NCBI GenBank assembly: GCA_046081125.1
Contig: JBJTVH010000112.1
Coordinates: 1-64,000, forward strand
Reading direction: 5' to 3'
Origin: JBEIFW01 sp046081125
GTDB lineage: Bacteria > Actinomycetota > Acidimicrobiia > Acidimicrobiales > Ilumatobacteraceae
DNA length: 64,000 bases
Shown one piece after another: positions 19,054 to 27,236 of this stretch. The notes beneath the pieces are model-generated. The model did not search any database, was not told the origin of the DNA, and saw nothing but the letters and a program-made list of their open reading frames with translations. Position numbers and translations under genes: made by a program. Within the stretch, counting starts at the first letter, position 1; every line of letters begins with the position of its first letter.

Positions 19054-19557
19054 GTGCCGCGCATGCGCCCCGACGATGTCGACGCGTTTCTCGCCGAGCC
19101 CCACATCGGGGTGCTCGCCACCTTGCGTCGCAACGGCCTGCCCTACACGGTGCCGGTCTGGTTCCACTGGGACGGTGCGGCAGCCTGGATCACGGGCACC
19201 TACGAACGGGTCTGGTGCCGGCAACTCCTCGCCGATCCGCGCGCCTCGTTGTGTATCGAGGCGCTCGCGCCGATGGCAGGTCACGTCGGCTTCGACGGTG
19301 CCGTCACCGTGCACGAGCTGCCGGAGTTCGACATCTGGCCCACCTCGCGCCTGCTCGTCGAGAAGTACGTCGGACCACAGGGGCCGCAGGCCGTCGAGGC
19401 GTTCTACGCCAACATGCGCACCGAGCATCGTTTGCTGTTCCGGCTCGAGCCGGCGGTCACCCGGGTTATCGACATGCGGGTGTACCGGGGCAAGCGGGCC
19501 GACCGTGCGTACCAGGCTGCTCAGCGAAACGAGGTCGGGGAATCGCCGACGTCGTGA
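19054..19557 (+). CDS. PPOX-class F420/FMN-binding oxidoreductase
   Basis: Split-barrel flavin/deazaflavin-binding protein of 167 residues. The N-terminal DDVDAFLAEPHIGVLATLRR followed by GLPYTVPVWFHWDG is characteristic of the actinobacterial F420-dependent PPOX-class proteins, and the DPRASLCIEA segment continues the barrel. Substrate unknown; a biliverdin reductase-like or detoxifying role is typical of the family. Start GTG 19054 is probably leaderless (TACGGT seven bases upstream). The stop codon is the first triplet of a hairpin shared with the convergent gene. Confidence 0.8.
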   Translation: MPRMRPDDVDAFLAEPHIGVLATLRRNGLPYTVPVWFHWDGAAAWITGTYERVWCRQLLADPRASLCIEALAPMAGHVGFDGAVTVHELPEFDIWPTSRLLVEKYVGPQGPQAVEAFYANMRTEHRLLFRLEPAVTRVIDMRVYRGKRADRAYQAAQRNEVGESPTS

Positions 19558-19579
19558 GAGCCGCCGCCGCCGGCTCTCA
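19555..19579. terminator. Bidirectional hairpin made from two stop codons
   Basis: TGAGAGCCG (19555-19563) and CGGCTCTCA (19571-19579) are perfect inverted arms with a seven-base loop. The first three bases are the stop of the PPOX gene, and the last three are the stop of the convergent gene read on the minus strand. No U-tract. Confidence 0.7.
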
Positions 19580-20098
19580 TCCGGTTGCGTCGCCGAGCGC
19601 GGATCGCCAGCGGGCCTCGACGTCGGCGCCGACGTTCGCATAGACAAGGTGAGCTCCGGCGAAGCGAGCTAGTTCGCCGGCGACCGCTTCGTTGTCCACC
19701 TCTTCGACCAGCAGGGCGAGGATCGTGCTGTCCGGTTGCACGGCCTGCTTGAACCACTGCACCCATTCGTCGGGGATGCCGAGGTCGACGGCCTTGGCGG
19801 TGAGCGCTCCGGCGCCGGCGCCGACGGCCATGCCGGCCGCCCACCCGACCGGGCCGCCGAGCAGCAATCCGAACAGCCCGGCCCAGACCGCGCCGGACAG
19901 TGCCGCACGCCCGGGCGCCGGGTCCACGGTTTCGCGGACGTGCACCCGGCCGTCGGCATCGCTCACGACGAAGACGGCGTCTTTGAGGTGGAGATGGCGT
20001 TGGGTCGCGAGCCGGGTCATGGCCAGGAGCAGCTCCTGGGCCCGGAGGGGATCGCTCAACGAGACCCCGAGCAGGGTCTGGGGGCAGTCGTCGGCCAT
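19577..20098 (-). CDS. DUF1269-family protein with a glycine-rich membrane hairpin
   Basis: A 173-residue protein of the DUF1269 family. An N-terminal alpha/beta part (MADDCPQTLLGVSLSDPLRAQE, then AVFVVSDADGRVHVRETVDP) leads to a Gly/Ala-rich hydrophobic stretch (about 70-105, GLFGLLLGGPVGWAAGMAVG), and a C-terminal alpha/beta part (STILALLVEEVDNEAV). The family is widespread but has no established biochemical role; membrane insertion through the glycine-rich region is inferred. Start ATG 20098; a longer frame from 20212 would add 38 residues without a ribosome site. It ends against the convergent PPOX gene with only the shared hairpin between them. Confidence 0.82.
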   Translation of the reverse strand: MADDCPQTLLGVSLSDPLRAQELLLAMTRLATQRHLHLKDAVFVVSDADGRVHVRETVDPAPGRAALSGAVWAGLFGLLLGGPVGWAAGMAVGAGAGALTAKAVDLGIPDEWVQWFKQAVQPDSTILALLVEEVDNEAVAGELARFAGAHLVYANVGADVEARWRSALGDATG

Positions 20099-20231
20099 GT
20101 GCCATTCGTAGCCGATGGGCGAGGGATCGTCGGGCGGTCGCTCCAGCGGCGCCGGAACGCCGTGGCGCGATAGCCTTCGGCCACGGCGCGGCGCTGGGGT
20201 CTGTCTACCCACGCGCCCTCATGCCTTCACC

Positions 20232-20280
20232 GTCACGAAATCGACCCGAACGTAACCAAACCGTCATGTTGGGCTACCGT
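20232..20280 (+). promoter_or_regulatory. Promoter region of the NlpC/P60 gene with GTNAC-type half-sites
   Basis: A TACCGT box (20275-20280) lies nine bases before the ATG. Upstream are GTCAC (20232), GTAAC (20252) and GTCAT (20263), the last two in an 11-bp phased direct arrangement. MtrA, which controls NlpC/P60 endopeptidases in several actinobacteria, binds direct repeats of this general kind; assignment to MtrA is speculative. Confidence 0.35.
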
Positions 20281-20289
20281 GCCCATCCG

Positions 20290-21462
20290 ATGGTCCGGCG
20301 ACGGCTTCTCACGGTGGTGCTCCTCGTGGCAGGGGTCGCCTTGGCTCCGTCGGCGGCGTCGGCCAACCCCGTGGATCAGCGTCAACGTCAGGTGAATGCC
20401 ATCCTCGCCCGCATCGAACAGCTCGGAGACCAGGCGAATCGCCTCAACGAGCAGCGCAACGGCACCCTGGTGCAGTTGGAGCGGGCCAAGGCCGAGCTGA
20501 CCGCAGCACAGGCGCAACTCGCTGCGCTGTCGACGCAGACCGAGGACCTCCGAGACGAGGTACGCCGCTTCCTGATCACGTCCTACGTAACGGGCGGGGA
20601 CCAGAACGCCATCACCGGATTGTTCGACCCGGCTGCTGCGACCGTGGCCGGCGTTCGTGCCGTGTACACCCAGGCACTGTCGGGTGCGCGCTCCGACGCC
20701 ATCGAGAACTACCAGGCGGCGACGGCCGCCCAGGCGCGCCAGCGCAGCGAACAGGCCACGCTCACCAATCGGATCGCCGATGCCACGACCCGGCTCGAGC
20801 AGACGAAGTCGTCGATCGAGCAGGTGCTCCTCGCTCAGCGGACCGAACTCGACAAGGCGAAGGGTGACCTGGCTGCGGCGGTCGTCGCCGAACAGCGGCG
20901 GCGGGCCGAGGAAGAGGCCCGGCGGTCGCGGGAGGCGGCTGCGGCGGCCGCAGCGCGCCTCGCAGCGCAGCAGGCTGCCGCCGAAGCAGCGCGCCGACAA
21001 CCGCTCACGGTCTCTGCACCTGCGCAGCCGGGGGCGGCGCCCGGAACGGGGGCGGCGCCGGGACGGCCCGGGGTGTCGCCCCCGGGGCCGACGACCACGT
21101 TGCCTCCGGTGCCGCCTACGTCGCCCCGCGCCGCGATCGCCGTGCGTGCGGCGCTGAGCCAACTCGGCGTCCCGTACGTCTTCGCCACGAGGTCGCCCGG
21201 CGTGTCGTTCGACTGCAGCGGGCTGACCAAGTGGGCGTGGTCCCAGGCGGGTGTGGAGATGTCCCACTTCACCGGCTCGCAGATCGACGAGTTCCCGGCC
21301 GTTCCCCTGTCGCAGATCCTGCCCGGAGACCTCGTGTTCCCGGGTGAGGGTCACGTCGGGCTCTACATCGGGAACGGTCAGATGGTGCACGCGCCGCGGA
21401 CCGGCGACGTGGTCAAGATCTCGCCCGTCGGCGAGTTGTGGGCGGCGGTGCGGCCGGGCTGA
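20290..21462 (+). CDS. Secreted NlpC/P60 peptidoglycan endopeptidase with N-terminal coiled coil (RipA-like)
   Basis: Cell-wall hydrolase of 390 residues that should cleave stem peptides during growth or daughter-cell separation. A signal peptide (MVRRRLLTVVLLVAGVALAPSA..., cleaved around residue 25) is followed by a long coiled coil (about 28-230), a Pro/Gly-rich linker (about 235-280), and an NlpC/P60 domain. The catalytic Cys309 lies in FDCSGL, His in GEGHVGLYIG, and a third polar residue in MVHAPR. The layout matches mycobacterial RipA-type enzymes, in which the coiled coil regulates activity. I start at ATG 20290 because the signal peptide begins there. Its stop codon begins a bidirectional hairpin. 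Confidence 0.93.
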   Translation: MVRRRLLTVVLLVAGVALAPSAASANPVDQRQRQVNAILARIEQLGDQANRLNEQRNGTLVQLERAKAELTAAQAQLAALSTQTEDLRDEVRRFLITSYVTGGDQNAITGLFDPAAATVAGVRAVYTQALSGARSDAIENYQAATAAQARQRSEQATLTNRIADATTRLEQTKSSIEQVLLAQRTELDKAKGDLAAAVVAEQRRRAEEEARRSREAAAAAAARLAAQQAAAEAARRQPLTVSAPAQPGAAPGTGAAPGRPGVSPPGPTTTLPPVPPTSPRAAIAVRAALSQLGVPYVFATRSPGVSFDCSGLTKWAWSQAGVEMSHFTGSQIDEFPAVPLSQILPGDLVFPGEGHVGLYIGNGQMVHAPRTGDVVKISPVGELWAAVRPG

Positions 21463-21490
21463 TCACCGGGCTCGCGGAGCCGGTGGATCA
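21460..21490. terminator. Bidirectional terminator hairpin including both convergent stop codons
   Basis: TGATCACCGGGCTC (21460-21473), a three-base loop, then GAGCCGGTGGATCA (21477-21490); the arms pair apart from two single-base bulges. The leading TGA ends the NlpC/P60 gene, and the trailing TCA is the stop of the homospermidine synthase gene on the minus strand. Confidence 0.65.
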
Positions 21491-22936
21491 CACGGCGAAG
21501 TTGGTGAACTGCCACGGGTCGCTGCGGTCGAAGTAGCGGCCGTTCCAGTCGTCGTACCAGTTGGTGCGGCACGACAGCGGATCCCAGTCGATCGCACCGC
21601 TCCAGCGAGTTCCGAGGTAGGGGTTCGCTCGCTGGAGCACCGTGCGCCAGGGCAGCTCGTCGGGGGCCCGGACGCCCTGCGCCGGTGCTTCGACCATCCA
21701 GTGGATCGCGCCGATGATCGACGCCGCGACCTGGAGGGTCGTGGCGCTCTGGTTCGGCACGAGGGCCCGGGCCTCGTCGATCGACAGCAGGCTCCCGGTC
21801 CACCATGCCTTCAGGTCGTGCCCCATCAGGAGCACGCCGAGCTCGTCGCGTCCCGAGACGATCTCGTCGTTGAGGATGCGCTGGCGTGGCTGCATCTGCC
21901 AGTGCCGCATCTCGAGCTCGTGCATCGACGCGATGGCGGCGTCGGACGGGCAGTACGCATAGTGGACGGTCGGTCGGTACACCGGACGGGCGCCGTCCCA
22001 GACCGTGAGGTGGTCGCAGATCGTGAACGCTTCCCCGTGCCGGATGACCATGCCCACGATGTCGCCCGACGGCACGCGCGACCGAACCCAGGTCTTGCAG
22101 GCCATCTGCCCGAGGCAGATCTGGTTGCCCGGCCCCTCGCCTGCGTGCTGGTAGGCGTTGGGGGGCAGGCGTCGCTCGTGGGTGCCCCAGCCCATCTCGG
22201 CGGGGGCGACGCCCTCCTCGTAGAAGCCCTCGACCGACCACGTGTTGACGAACTCGTCGACCTCCTTCGGGCGGTCGGCGATCTGGGTGTCGCGTTCGGA
22301 GACGTGGATCACCTTCACCCCGAGCAGGTGTGCGAGGACGTTGTAGGTCTCGTCGGCGAGCGCCGTCTCGATCCAGTCCTGGCGGTCACCGGCGAGTCCG
22401 CCGGCGAGGACGGCGCCGGCGATCTCCGTCAGCGCCTGCTTGGTCCAGTGCGACACCAGCCCCGGGTTCGCTCCGTGTTCGACCACGGCGGAGGGGCCCT
22501 TGTTGTCGCCCCATCGGGCGATCATCCGACGCAGCGCCATGTGCCGGTGGTAAAGGGTGCGCTCCAGCGGGTGGATGTCGCCGGCGTCCGCGTACGGGCT
22601 CCACACCTCGACGGAGGTGTTCACGTAGCGGACACCGTGGTCGCGGCACCACTCGAGGATCGTGTTGGCGTCGATGTTCCAGGCCAGGTCCAGGCAGAGA
22701 TCGCCGCTCGAGAGGTGCCGCCCGAGCACCTCGGCGAGATTGCCCGGGTCGATGCGTGCCCGCTCGTAGGCGACGCCGGCCGCGAGCGATCCGGCGATGC
22801 GGTCCCGGTTGTCGACCATGTCGAGCACCGTGACCTGCCGGGGATCGATGGGCAGTTCCTTCAGGAGCAGCGGGAGGGTGCACTGCGCGACCGAGCCACA
22901 GCCGAGCACCAGGATCCTGTTGGGGATGACGGACAC
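21488..22936 (-). CDS. hss: Homospermidine synthase
   Basis: NAD-dependent formation of the polyamine sym-homospermidine from two putrescine molecules; belongs to the saccharopine dehydrogenase-like superfamily. The 482-residue protein has an N-terminal Rossmann motif (ILVLGCGSVAQCTLPLLL), the VEHGANPGLVSHW block, and a C-terminal GRDELGVLLMGH segment typical of bacterial Hss; length matches the family (about 475-485). Start GTG 22936 is fixed by GAGGAGG five bases upstream; a longer open frame to 23038 is not supported. It is a single gene convergent with the endopeptidase and divergent from the MoxR operon. Confidence 0.92.
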   Translation of the reverse strand: MSVIPNRILVLGCGSVAQCTLPLLLKELPIDPRQVTVLDMVDNRDRIAGSLAAGVAYERARIDPGNLAEVLGRHLSSGDLCLDLAWNIDANTILEWCRDHGVRYVNTSVEVWSPYADAGDIHPLERTLYHRHMALRRMIARWGDNKGPSAVVEHGANPGLVSHWTKQALTEIAGAVLAGGLAGDRQDWIETALADETYNVLAHLLGVKVIHVSERDTQIADRPKEVDEFVNTWSVEGFYEEGVAPAEMGWGTHERRLPPNAYQHAGEGPGNQICLGQMACKTWVRSRVPSGDIVGMVIRHGEAFTICDHLTVWDGARPVYRPTVHYAYCPSDAAIASMHELEMRHWQMQPRQRILNDEIVSGRDELGVLLMGHDLKAWWTGSLLSIDEARALVPNQSATTLQVAASIIGAIHWMVEAPAQGVRAPDELPWRTVLQRANPYLGTRWSGAIDWDPLSCRTNWYDDWNGRYFDRSDPWQFTNFAV

Positions 22937-23067
22937 GCGTGCCTCCTCGACGACTCGGGCGGCAAAGGGTAGGCGGTGGCCGTCGTCCGAGCGACCGGTC
23001 GGGCGCCCGATACGAAAGGTTCCCTCAAACGCCCCCACCGGAGCCTCGCCGTGCCGATCGGTGTGCC

Positions 23068-24021
23068 ATGACGCTGGCCCCGCCCGCCGCCTCGCTCGCG
23101 CTCGACGTCGGCACGGCGCTCGTCACCAACGTCGAGCGCGTCGTGCGCGGGAAGCCCTGGGCGGTCCGCATGGCCGTGGCCACGGTCCTCGCCGGGGGCC
23201 ACCTGCTGATCGAGGACGCTCCCGGTCACGGCAAGACGCTGCTCGCAAAGGCTCTGGCCCGCTCGATCGACGGGGTGTTCCGGCGGGTCCAGGGCACTCC
23301 TGACCTGCTCCCCACCGACCTGACGGGGGTGAGCGTGTTCCGACCGGCGTCGGGCACCTGGGAGTTCCGCCCGGGTCCGCTGTTCGCCAACGTCGTCGTG
23401 ATCGACGAGCTCAATCGCGCCACGCCCCGCACCCAGTCGGCGTTGCTCGAAGCGATGGAGGAGCGCCAGATCACCGTGGACGGCACGACGTACCGCCTGC
23501 CGGAGGTGTTCGTTGTGGTCGCCACCCAGAATCCGATGGACCACGTCGGCACGTTCCCACTGGTCGAGGGCCAGCGCGATCGCTTCAGCGTCGTACTCGA
23601 ACTCGGGCACCCGGGAGCCGAGGCCGAACGTGGGCTGCTGCTCGGCGACGGTGGTGCCGCAAATCTCGACTCGCTCGCCCCGGTCGTCGACCAGGCCGCC
23701 GTGGCCGCTGCGCAGCGCGCCGTGCGGTCGGTCCACCTGGCACCCGCCGTCGCCGACTACGTCGTGGCGCTCGGGGCAGCGACTCGGCGCCACGCTGCCG
23801 TCGCGCTGGGCCAGAGCCCCCGAGCGAGCCTGTCGCTGGTTCAGCTCGCCAAGGCGTGGGCGTCGCTCGCCGGTCGTTCGTTCGTGACGCCGGACGACAT
23901 CCGCACGCTTGCCCCGCATGCGCTTGCCCACCGCCTGCTCCTCAACGGTGGCGGTGACTTCCGGACTGCCGCTGCGCTCATCGGCCGGGTGCTCGGCGAG
24001 CTTCCCGTCCCGCCGGGCTGA
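23068..24021 (+). CDS. MoxR-family AAA+ ATPase
   Basis: AAA+ chaperone-like ATPase of 317 residues. Walker A is DAPGHGKTLLAKAL, Walker B is VVVIDELNRATPRTQSALLEA, and sensor 1 is VVATQNPMD. It heads an operon with a DUF58 protein (four bases downstream) and a transglutaminase-like membrane protein, the common MoxR-DUF58-TgpA arrangement of unknown precise role, possibly assembly or maturation of envelope complexes. Start ATG 23068 gives MTLAPPAASLALD; no strong ribosome site is visible. Confidence 0.93.
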   Translation: MTLAPPAASLALDVGTALVTNVERVVRGKPWAVRMAVATVLAGGHLLIEDAPGHGKTLLAKALARSIDGVFRRVQGTPDLLPTDLTGVSVFRPASGTWEFRPGPLFANVVVIDELNRATPRTQSALLEAMEERQITVDGTTYRLPEVFVVVATQNPMDHVGTFPLVEGQRDRFSVVLELGHPGAEAERGLLLGDGGAANLDSLAPVVDQAAVAAAQRAVRSVHLAPAVADYVVALGAATRRHAAVALGQSPRASLSLVQLAKAWASLAGRSFVTPDDIRTLAPHALAHRLLLNGGGDFRTAAALIGRVLGELPVPPG

Positions 24022-24025
24022 GTCG

Positions 24026-24913
24026 ATGATCCGCCCGGCTCGACCGCGCAAAGCAGCGCTGCTCGTCGTCGCACTCGGTGGGGCCTTCCTCGCCATCGCC
24101 CGCACGTCCGGGGCGGGTTGGGTGCTCGTGCTCATGGCGCTGCTGGCCGGACTGCTCGTCGCGGGGATCGTCGCGCCGGTCGTTCCGCTCGCTCGGCTAC
24201 GGCTCCACGCCCAGACCCCGCCGGACGCCGAGGTGGGCCGACCGCTGGAGATCGAACTGCGGCCGGGCGCCGGGACCGGCTCGGTCCTGGTGCGGATACC
24301 TGCGCTCGGGCTCGGCTGGGTGCGGGCGCGCCCCGGGGTCACCGAGGGGGCCCCCGCGTGCCGCGGCATCGTGCAACAGGTGGGGGTCGACGCCTGGTGC
24401 GCAGCCCCGCTCGGCCTCGTCGCGTGGCGGCGTCGGCTGACGCTCGTCCTTCCCGAACCGGTGCACATCGCCCCGGCGCCGTGCATGGTCGATCTCCCGC
24501 CGCTCCCGGAGCGCCTCGGTCGGGGCGACGAGGTGGTCCGTGGCGTCCGGCGCTACGAACCGGGTGACCCCCAGCGGCTCGTCCACTGGCCGAGCCTCGC
24601 CCGCACCGGGGTCCTCAGCGTCCGTGAGTTCGAGGCGTTCGACCGTCCGGTCCTGACGGTGGCGGTGATGCTCGACGGGCCGGCCGGTGCTCCTGCGGTC
24701 GAAGCGGCGGTCTCCCGGGCGGCCGGTCTGGTGGGGGTCGCCCTTCGTGCAGGACTCGACGTCGAGCTGTGGACCGCCGAGCTGGCCGGGCCCGTCCGGG
24801 CGCCGGTGCGCACCGCGCTCGACGGTGGACGTCGGCTGGCGGCCGCGGTGGCGGGCCCCTTGCCGGACGGCTTGCCGGCCGGAGCGGTGGTCGTGCGATC
24901 GGACGATCGGTGA
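24026..24913 (+). CDS. DUF58 domain membrane protein
   Basis: A 295-residue partner of the MoxR ATPase. Two N-terminal membrane helices (about 10-50, AALLVVALGGAFLAIA and LVLMALLAGLLVAGIVAPVV) precede a cytoplasmic DUF58 domain whose signature YEPGDPQRLVHWPSLARTG is clear, followed by a vWA-like fold with FDRPVLTVAVMLDG. The ATG at 24026 follows the moxR stop by four bases, and the stop overlaps the next gene's start (GTGA), so all three are translationally linked. Function is inferred only from the conserved operon. Confidence 0.9.
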   Translation: MIRPARPRKAALLVVALGGAFLAIARTSGAGWVLVLMALLAGLLVAGIVAPVVPLARLRLHAQTPPDAEVGRPLEIELRPGAGTGSVLVRIPALGLGWVRARPGVTEGAPACRGIVQQVGVDAWCAAPLGLVAWRRRLTLVLPEPVHIAPAPCMVDLPPLPERLGRGDEVVRGVRRYEPGDPQRLVHWPSLARTGVLSVREFEAFDRPVLTVAVMLDGPAGAPAVEAAVSRAAGLVGVALRAGLDVELWTAELAGPVRAPVRTALDGGRRLAAAVAGPLPDGLPAGAVVVRSDDR

Positions 24914-27033
24914 GCTCCGGCGCGCTGTCGCGGCTTCGTGCCGTGAATGCGACCAAACACCCCGAGGACTCCGTCGCATTTCGGGCGGTCGTGTGCGCAG
25001 CGGTGGTCGTCGCCGCCCACGCCGTCCTGCGCGAGGACGTCGGAGGCCTGGCCCTTGCCGTTGCGGTGGTGGCCGGTATTCCCGCCGGATTCGTGCTCTC
25101 GCATCGCGGCCGGCGCCGGAACCGGTTCGGGCTCAAGGTGCTCCTCGCGGCCGGGATGCTGGTGGCGGTCGCCCAGTTCGTCGTCGCGCTCGGGGGTGCC
25201 GGCGCATCGAATCTGGCCCAGGCGCAGCAGCCGCTCGCCGAGCTGTTCCTGTGGGTACAACTGCTGCACGCCTTCGACGTGCCCTCGCGTCGGGATCTGC
25301 TCTTCGCGCTCGTGTCGAGCCTGGTCCTGCTGTCGATCGCCGGGGTGTTGTCGGTCTCGACCGCGCTTGCGCTCAACGTGGGCGTCTGGGCGGTGCTCGG
25401 CCTCGTTGCGCTCGTGCTCGCGCACCGCAGCGAACTCGACGAGCGCAGCGCCCCCCTGGCCGTTACGGGGATCGCAGCTCGTCGGAGCGTCCGGCGTTGC
25501 CTCGCCGCTGCCGGCGCGGTGACCGGCGTCCTCGCCGTGGTCGTCCTCGCTGCCGGCGCCGTGTTCGCCGTCGCGCCGCCCGCCGGCACGGCCCGGGCCC
25601 TGTCGTTCCCCGTCGAGTTGCCCCAGGTGTTGCGGACGCCCAACCCCGGCGGCGTCGCCAACCCCAGCCTGGGCGACGACGACCCGGCGCGCCCGGACGG
25701 GGGCACCGGGACCGGGGCGGGGCGAAAGTCCTACGGCTACTTCGGGTTTGCCGATCGCCTTGACGTCGCAACCCGGGGCCGGCCGGACGATTCGCTCGTC
25801 ATGCGGATCCGGGCCTCCGCGCCGGGATTCTGGCGGGGACAGACCTTCGACAGCTGGGACGGTCGGATCTGGACCGCATCGGACGACCGCCCGCGTCTCG
25901 TGCGCGGGCGAGCGCCGATCACCCTGCTGCCCCCAGCCGACGTTGTGATCGCGCCGGACACGGCCGAGCTCGTCCAGACGGTCTACGTCGAACGGGACGG
26001 ACCGAACCTGCTGTTCGCCGCAGCCGACCCCGAGCAGGTCTGGTTCGGAGACTCGGCCCTGTGGCAGTTGCCCGACGGGGCGCTGCGCACGGGGGTCCTG
26101 CTCGACCGCGGGGCGGTGTACACCGTCGTCAGCCGCCGGCCCCGCGTCGACGAGACGATCTTGCGGGCGGCGGCGGGCGCCCAGGGTCCGGCGAGTGGCC
26201 TTGCGCCTGCGGTCCGAGCCCGGACCCTCGCGCTGCCCCGGTCGACGACGGCTCGGGTCCGGGCGCTCGCCACTGCGGTGACGGCCGATGCCCCGACGAC
26301 GTTCGACAAGGTCCGCGCGCTCGAGGAGTGGCTGCGGGTCAACGTCCGCTACTCGTTGGACATCCCCCCGCTGCCGTCCGGGGTCGATGCCGTCGACGAC
26401 TTCCTGTTCGAGTCGCGCACCGGGTACTGCGAGCAGATCGCGTCGTCGATGGTGGTGTTGCTGCGTTCGCTCGGCATCCCGGCGCGCCTTGCCGTCGGCT
26501 ACGTCTCCGGCGAGCGGAACCCCTTCACCGGGCTGTTCGAGGTGCGCGCCTCGGACGCGCACGCTTGGACCGAGGTGTGGTTCCCCCGCTGGGGTTGGAT
26601 CCCGTTCGACCCGACGGCCTCGGTACCGCTGTCGCCCGACGCTGTCGGTGCCGCCGGTGAGGGGCTTTCGTCGTTCCTCGCCGAGCGCCTGCAGGTGCCG
26701 ACGGGTGCGCTGGTGGTCGTCGCGGCGACGCTCGGAGCCGGGGTGGTCGCAGCGTCGGGTTGGTGGTTCGGTCGGTCGGTCCTGCGTCGCTGGCGCCGGA
26801 GGCGAGCGCCGTGGCCGGAACGCTGGTTGCTTGGCCTGGAACGCGTCGGGCGTCGTCAGGGCCGGGTCCGGGCCCCCGACGAGAGCGCCCGTTCCTACGC
26901 CGAGGCGCTCGGGCTGCTCGACGACGAGCGCTGGCGACGAGCGGTGTCCACGGTGGAGACGGCAGCCTTCGCAGCCGAGCCTCCCGACGAGCAGGCTCGC
27001 ACCGAGGCCGACGCGCTCGTGGGCGGTCGCTGA
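24910..27033 (+). CDS. TgpA-like transglutaminase membrane protein
   Basis: A 707-residue membrane protein with several N-terminal helices (about 20-225), an extracytoplasmic region holding a transglutaminase-like core, one further helix near 600 (GALVVVAATLGAGVVAASGW) and a C-terminal cytoplasmic DUF4129-like tail. The catalytic triad is visible: Cys507 in RTGYCEQIASS, His in ASDAHAWTEVW, and Asp in WIPFDPTA. It probably cleaves or crosslinks peptide bonds outside the membrane. Start GTG 24910 overlaps the DUF58 stop codon. Last gene of the MoxR operon; a convergent tRNA gene follows. Confidence 0.92.
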   Translation: MSSGALSRLRAVNATKHPEDSVAFRAVVCAAVVVAAHAVLREDVGGLALAVAVVAGIPAGFVLSHRGRRRNRFGLKVLLAAGMLVAVAQFVVALGGAGASNLAQAQQPLAELFLWVQLLHAFDVPSRRDLLFALVSSLVLLSIAGVLSVSTALALNVGVWAVLGLVALVLAHRSELDERSAPLAVTGIAARRSVRRCLAAAGAVTGVLAVVVLAAGAVFAVAPPAGTARALSFPVELPQVLRTPNPGGVANPSLGDDDPARPDGGTGTGAGRKSYGYFGFADRLDVATRGRPDDSLVMRIRASAPGFWRGQTFDSWDGRIWTASDDRPRLVRGRAPITLLPPADVVIAPDTAELVQTVYVERDGPNLLFAAADPEQVWFGDSALWQLPDGALRTGVLLDRGAVYTVVSRRPRVDETILRAAAGAQGPASGLAPAVRARTLALPRSTTARVRALATAVTADAPTTFDKVRALEEWLRVNVRYSLDIPPLPSGVDAVDDFLFESRTGYCEQIASSMVVLLRSLGIPARLAVGYVSGERNPFTGLFEVRASDAHAWTEVWFPRWGWIPFDPTASVPLSPDAVGAAGEGLSSFLAERLQVPTGALVVVAATLGAGVVAASGWWFGRSVLRRWRRRRAPWPERWLLGLERVGRRQGRVRAPDESARSYAEALGLLDDERWRRAVSTVETAAFAAEPPDEQARTEADALVGGR

Positions 27034-27045
27034 GTTCCGGGTGCG

Positions 27046-27119
27046 CGCCCCCGGCAGGACTCGAACCTGCGACCGTCCGCTTAGAAGGCGGCTGCTCTGT
27101 CCGGCTGAGCTACGGGGGC
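27046..27119 (-). tRNA. tRNA-Arg (anticodon TCT)
   Basis: Minus-strand cloverleaf of 74 bases. Acceptor GCCCCCG pairs with CGGGGGC, D-arm is GCTC...GAGC, anticodon loop is CTTCTAA with anticodon TCT, and T-arm is GCAGG-TTCGAGT-CCTGC. The bottom pair of the anticodon stem (27-43) is a G-A mismatch. The 3' CCA is not encoded. It reads the rare AGA codon in this GC-rich genome. Confidence 0.95.
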
Positions 27120-27224
27120 GTGGTGGCATTCTGCCAGCGAGGGTTCCCGAATCGCGTCGATCGATACCGGGTACCCGAGGTGGTGCGGGTGGTCCGGATG
27201 GGGAGCCGACCGGCGGGCTCGTGT

Positions 27225-27230
27225 CAGACT
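27225..27230 (+). promoter_or_regulatory. Candidate -10 of the dipeptide transporter operon
   Basis: CAGACT ends six bases before the GTG at 27237; no Shine-Dalgarno sequence is present. The position matches the leaderless pattern elsewhere in the window, but the first base departs from TANNNT. Confidence 0.35.
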
Positions 27231-27236
27231 CCCGAC

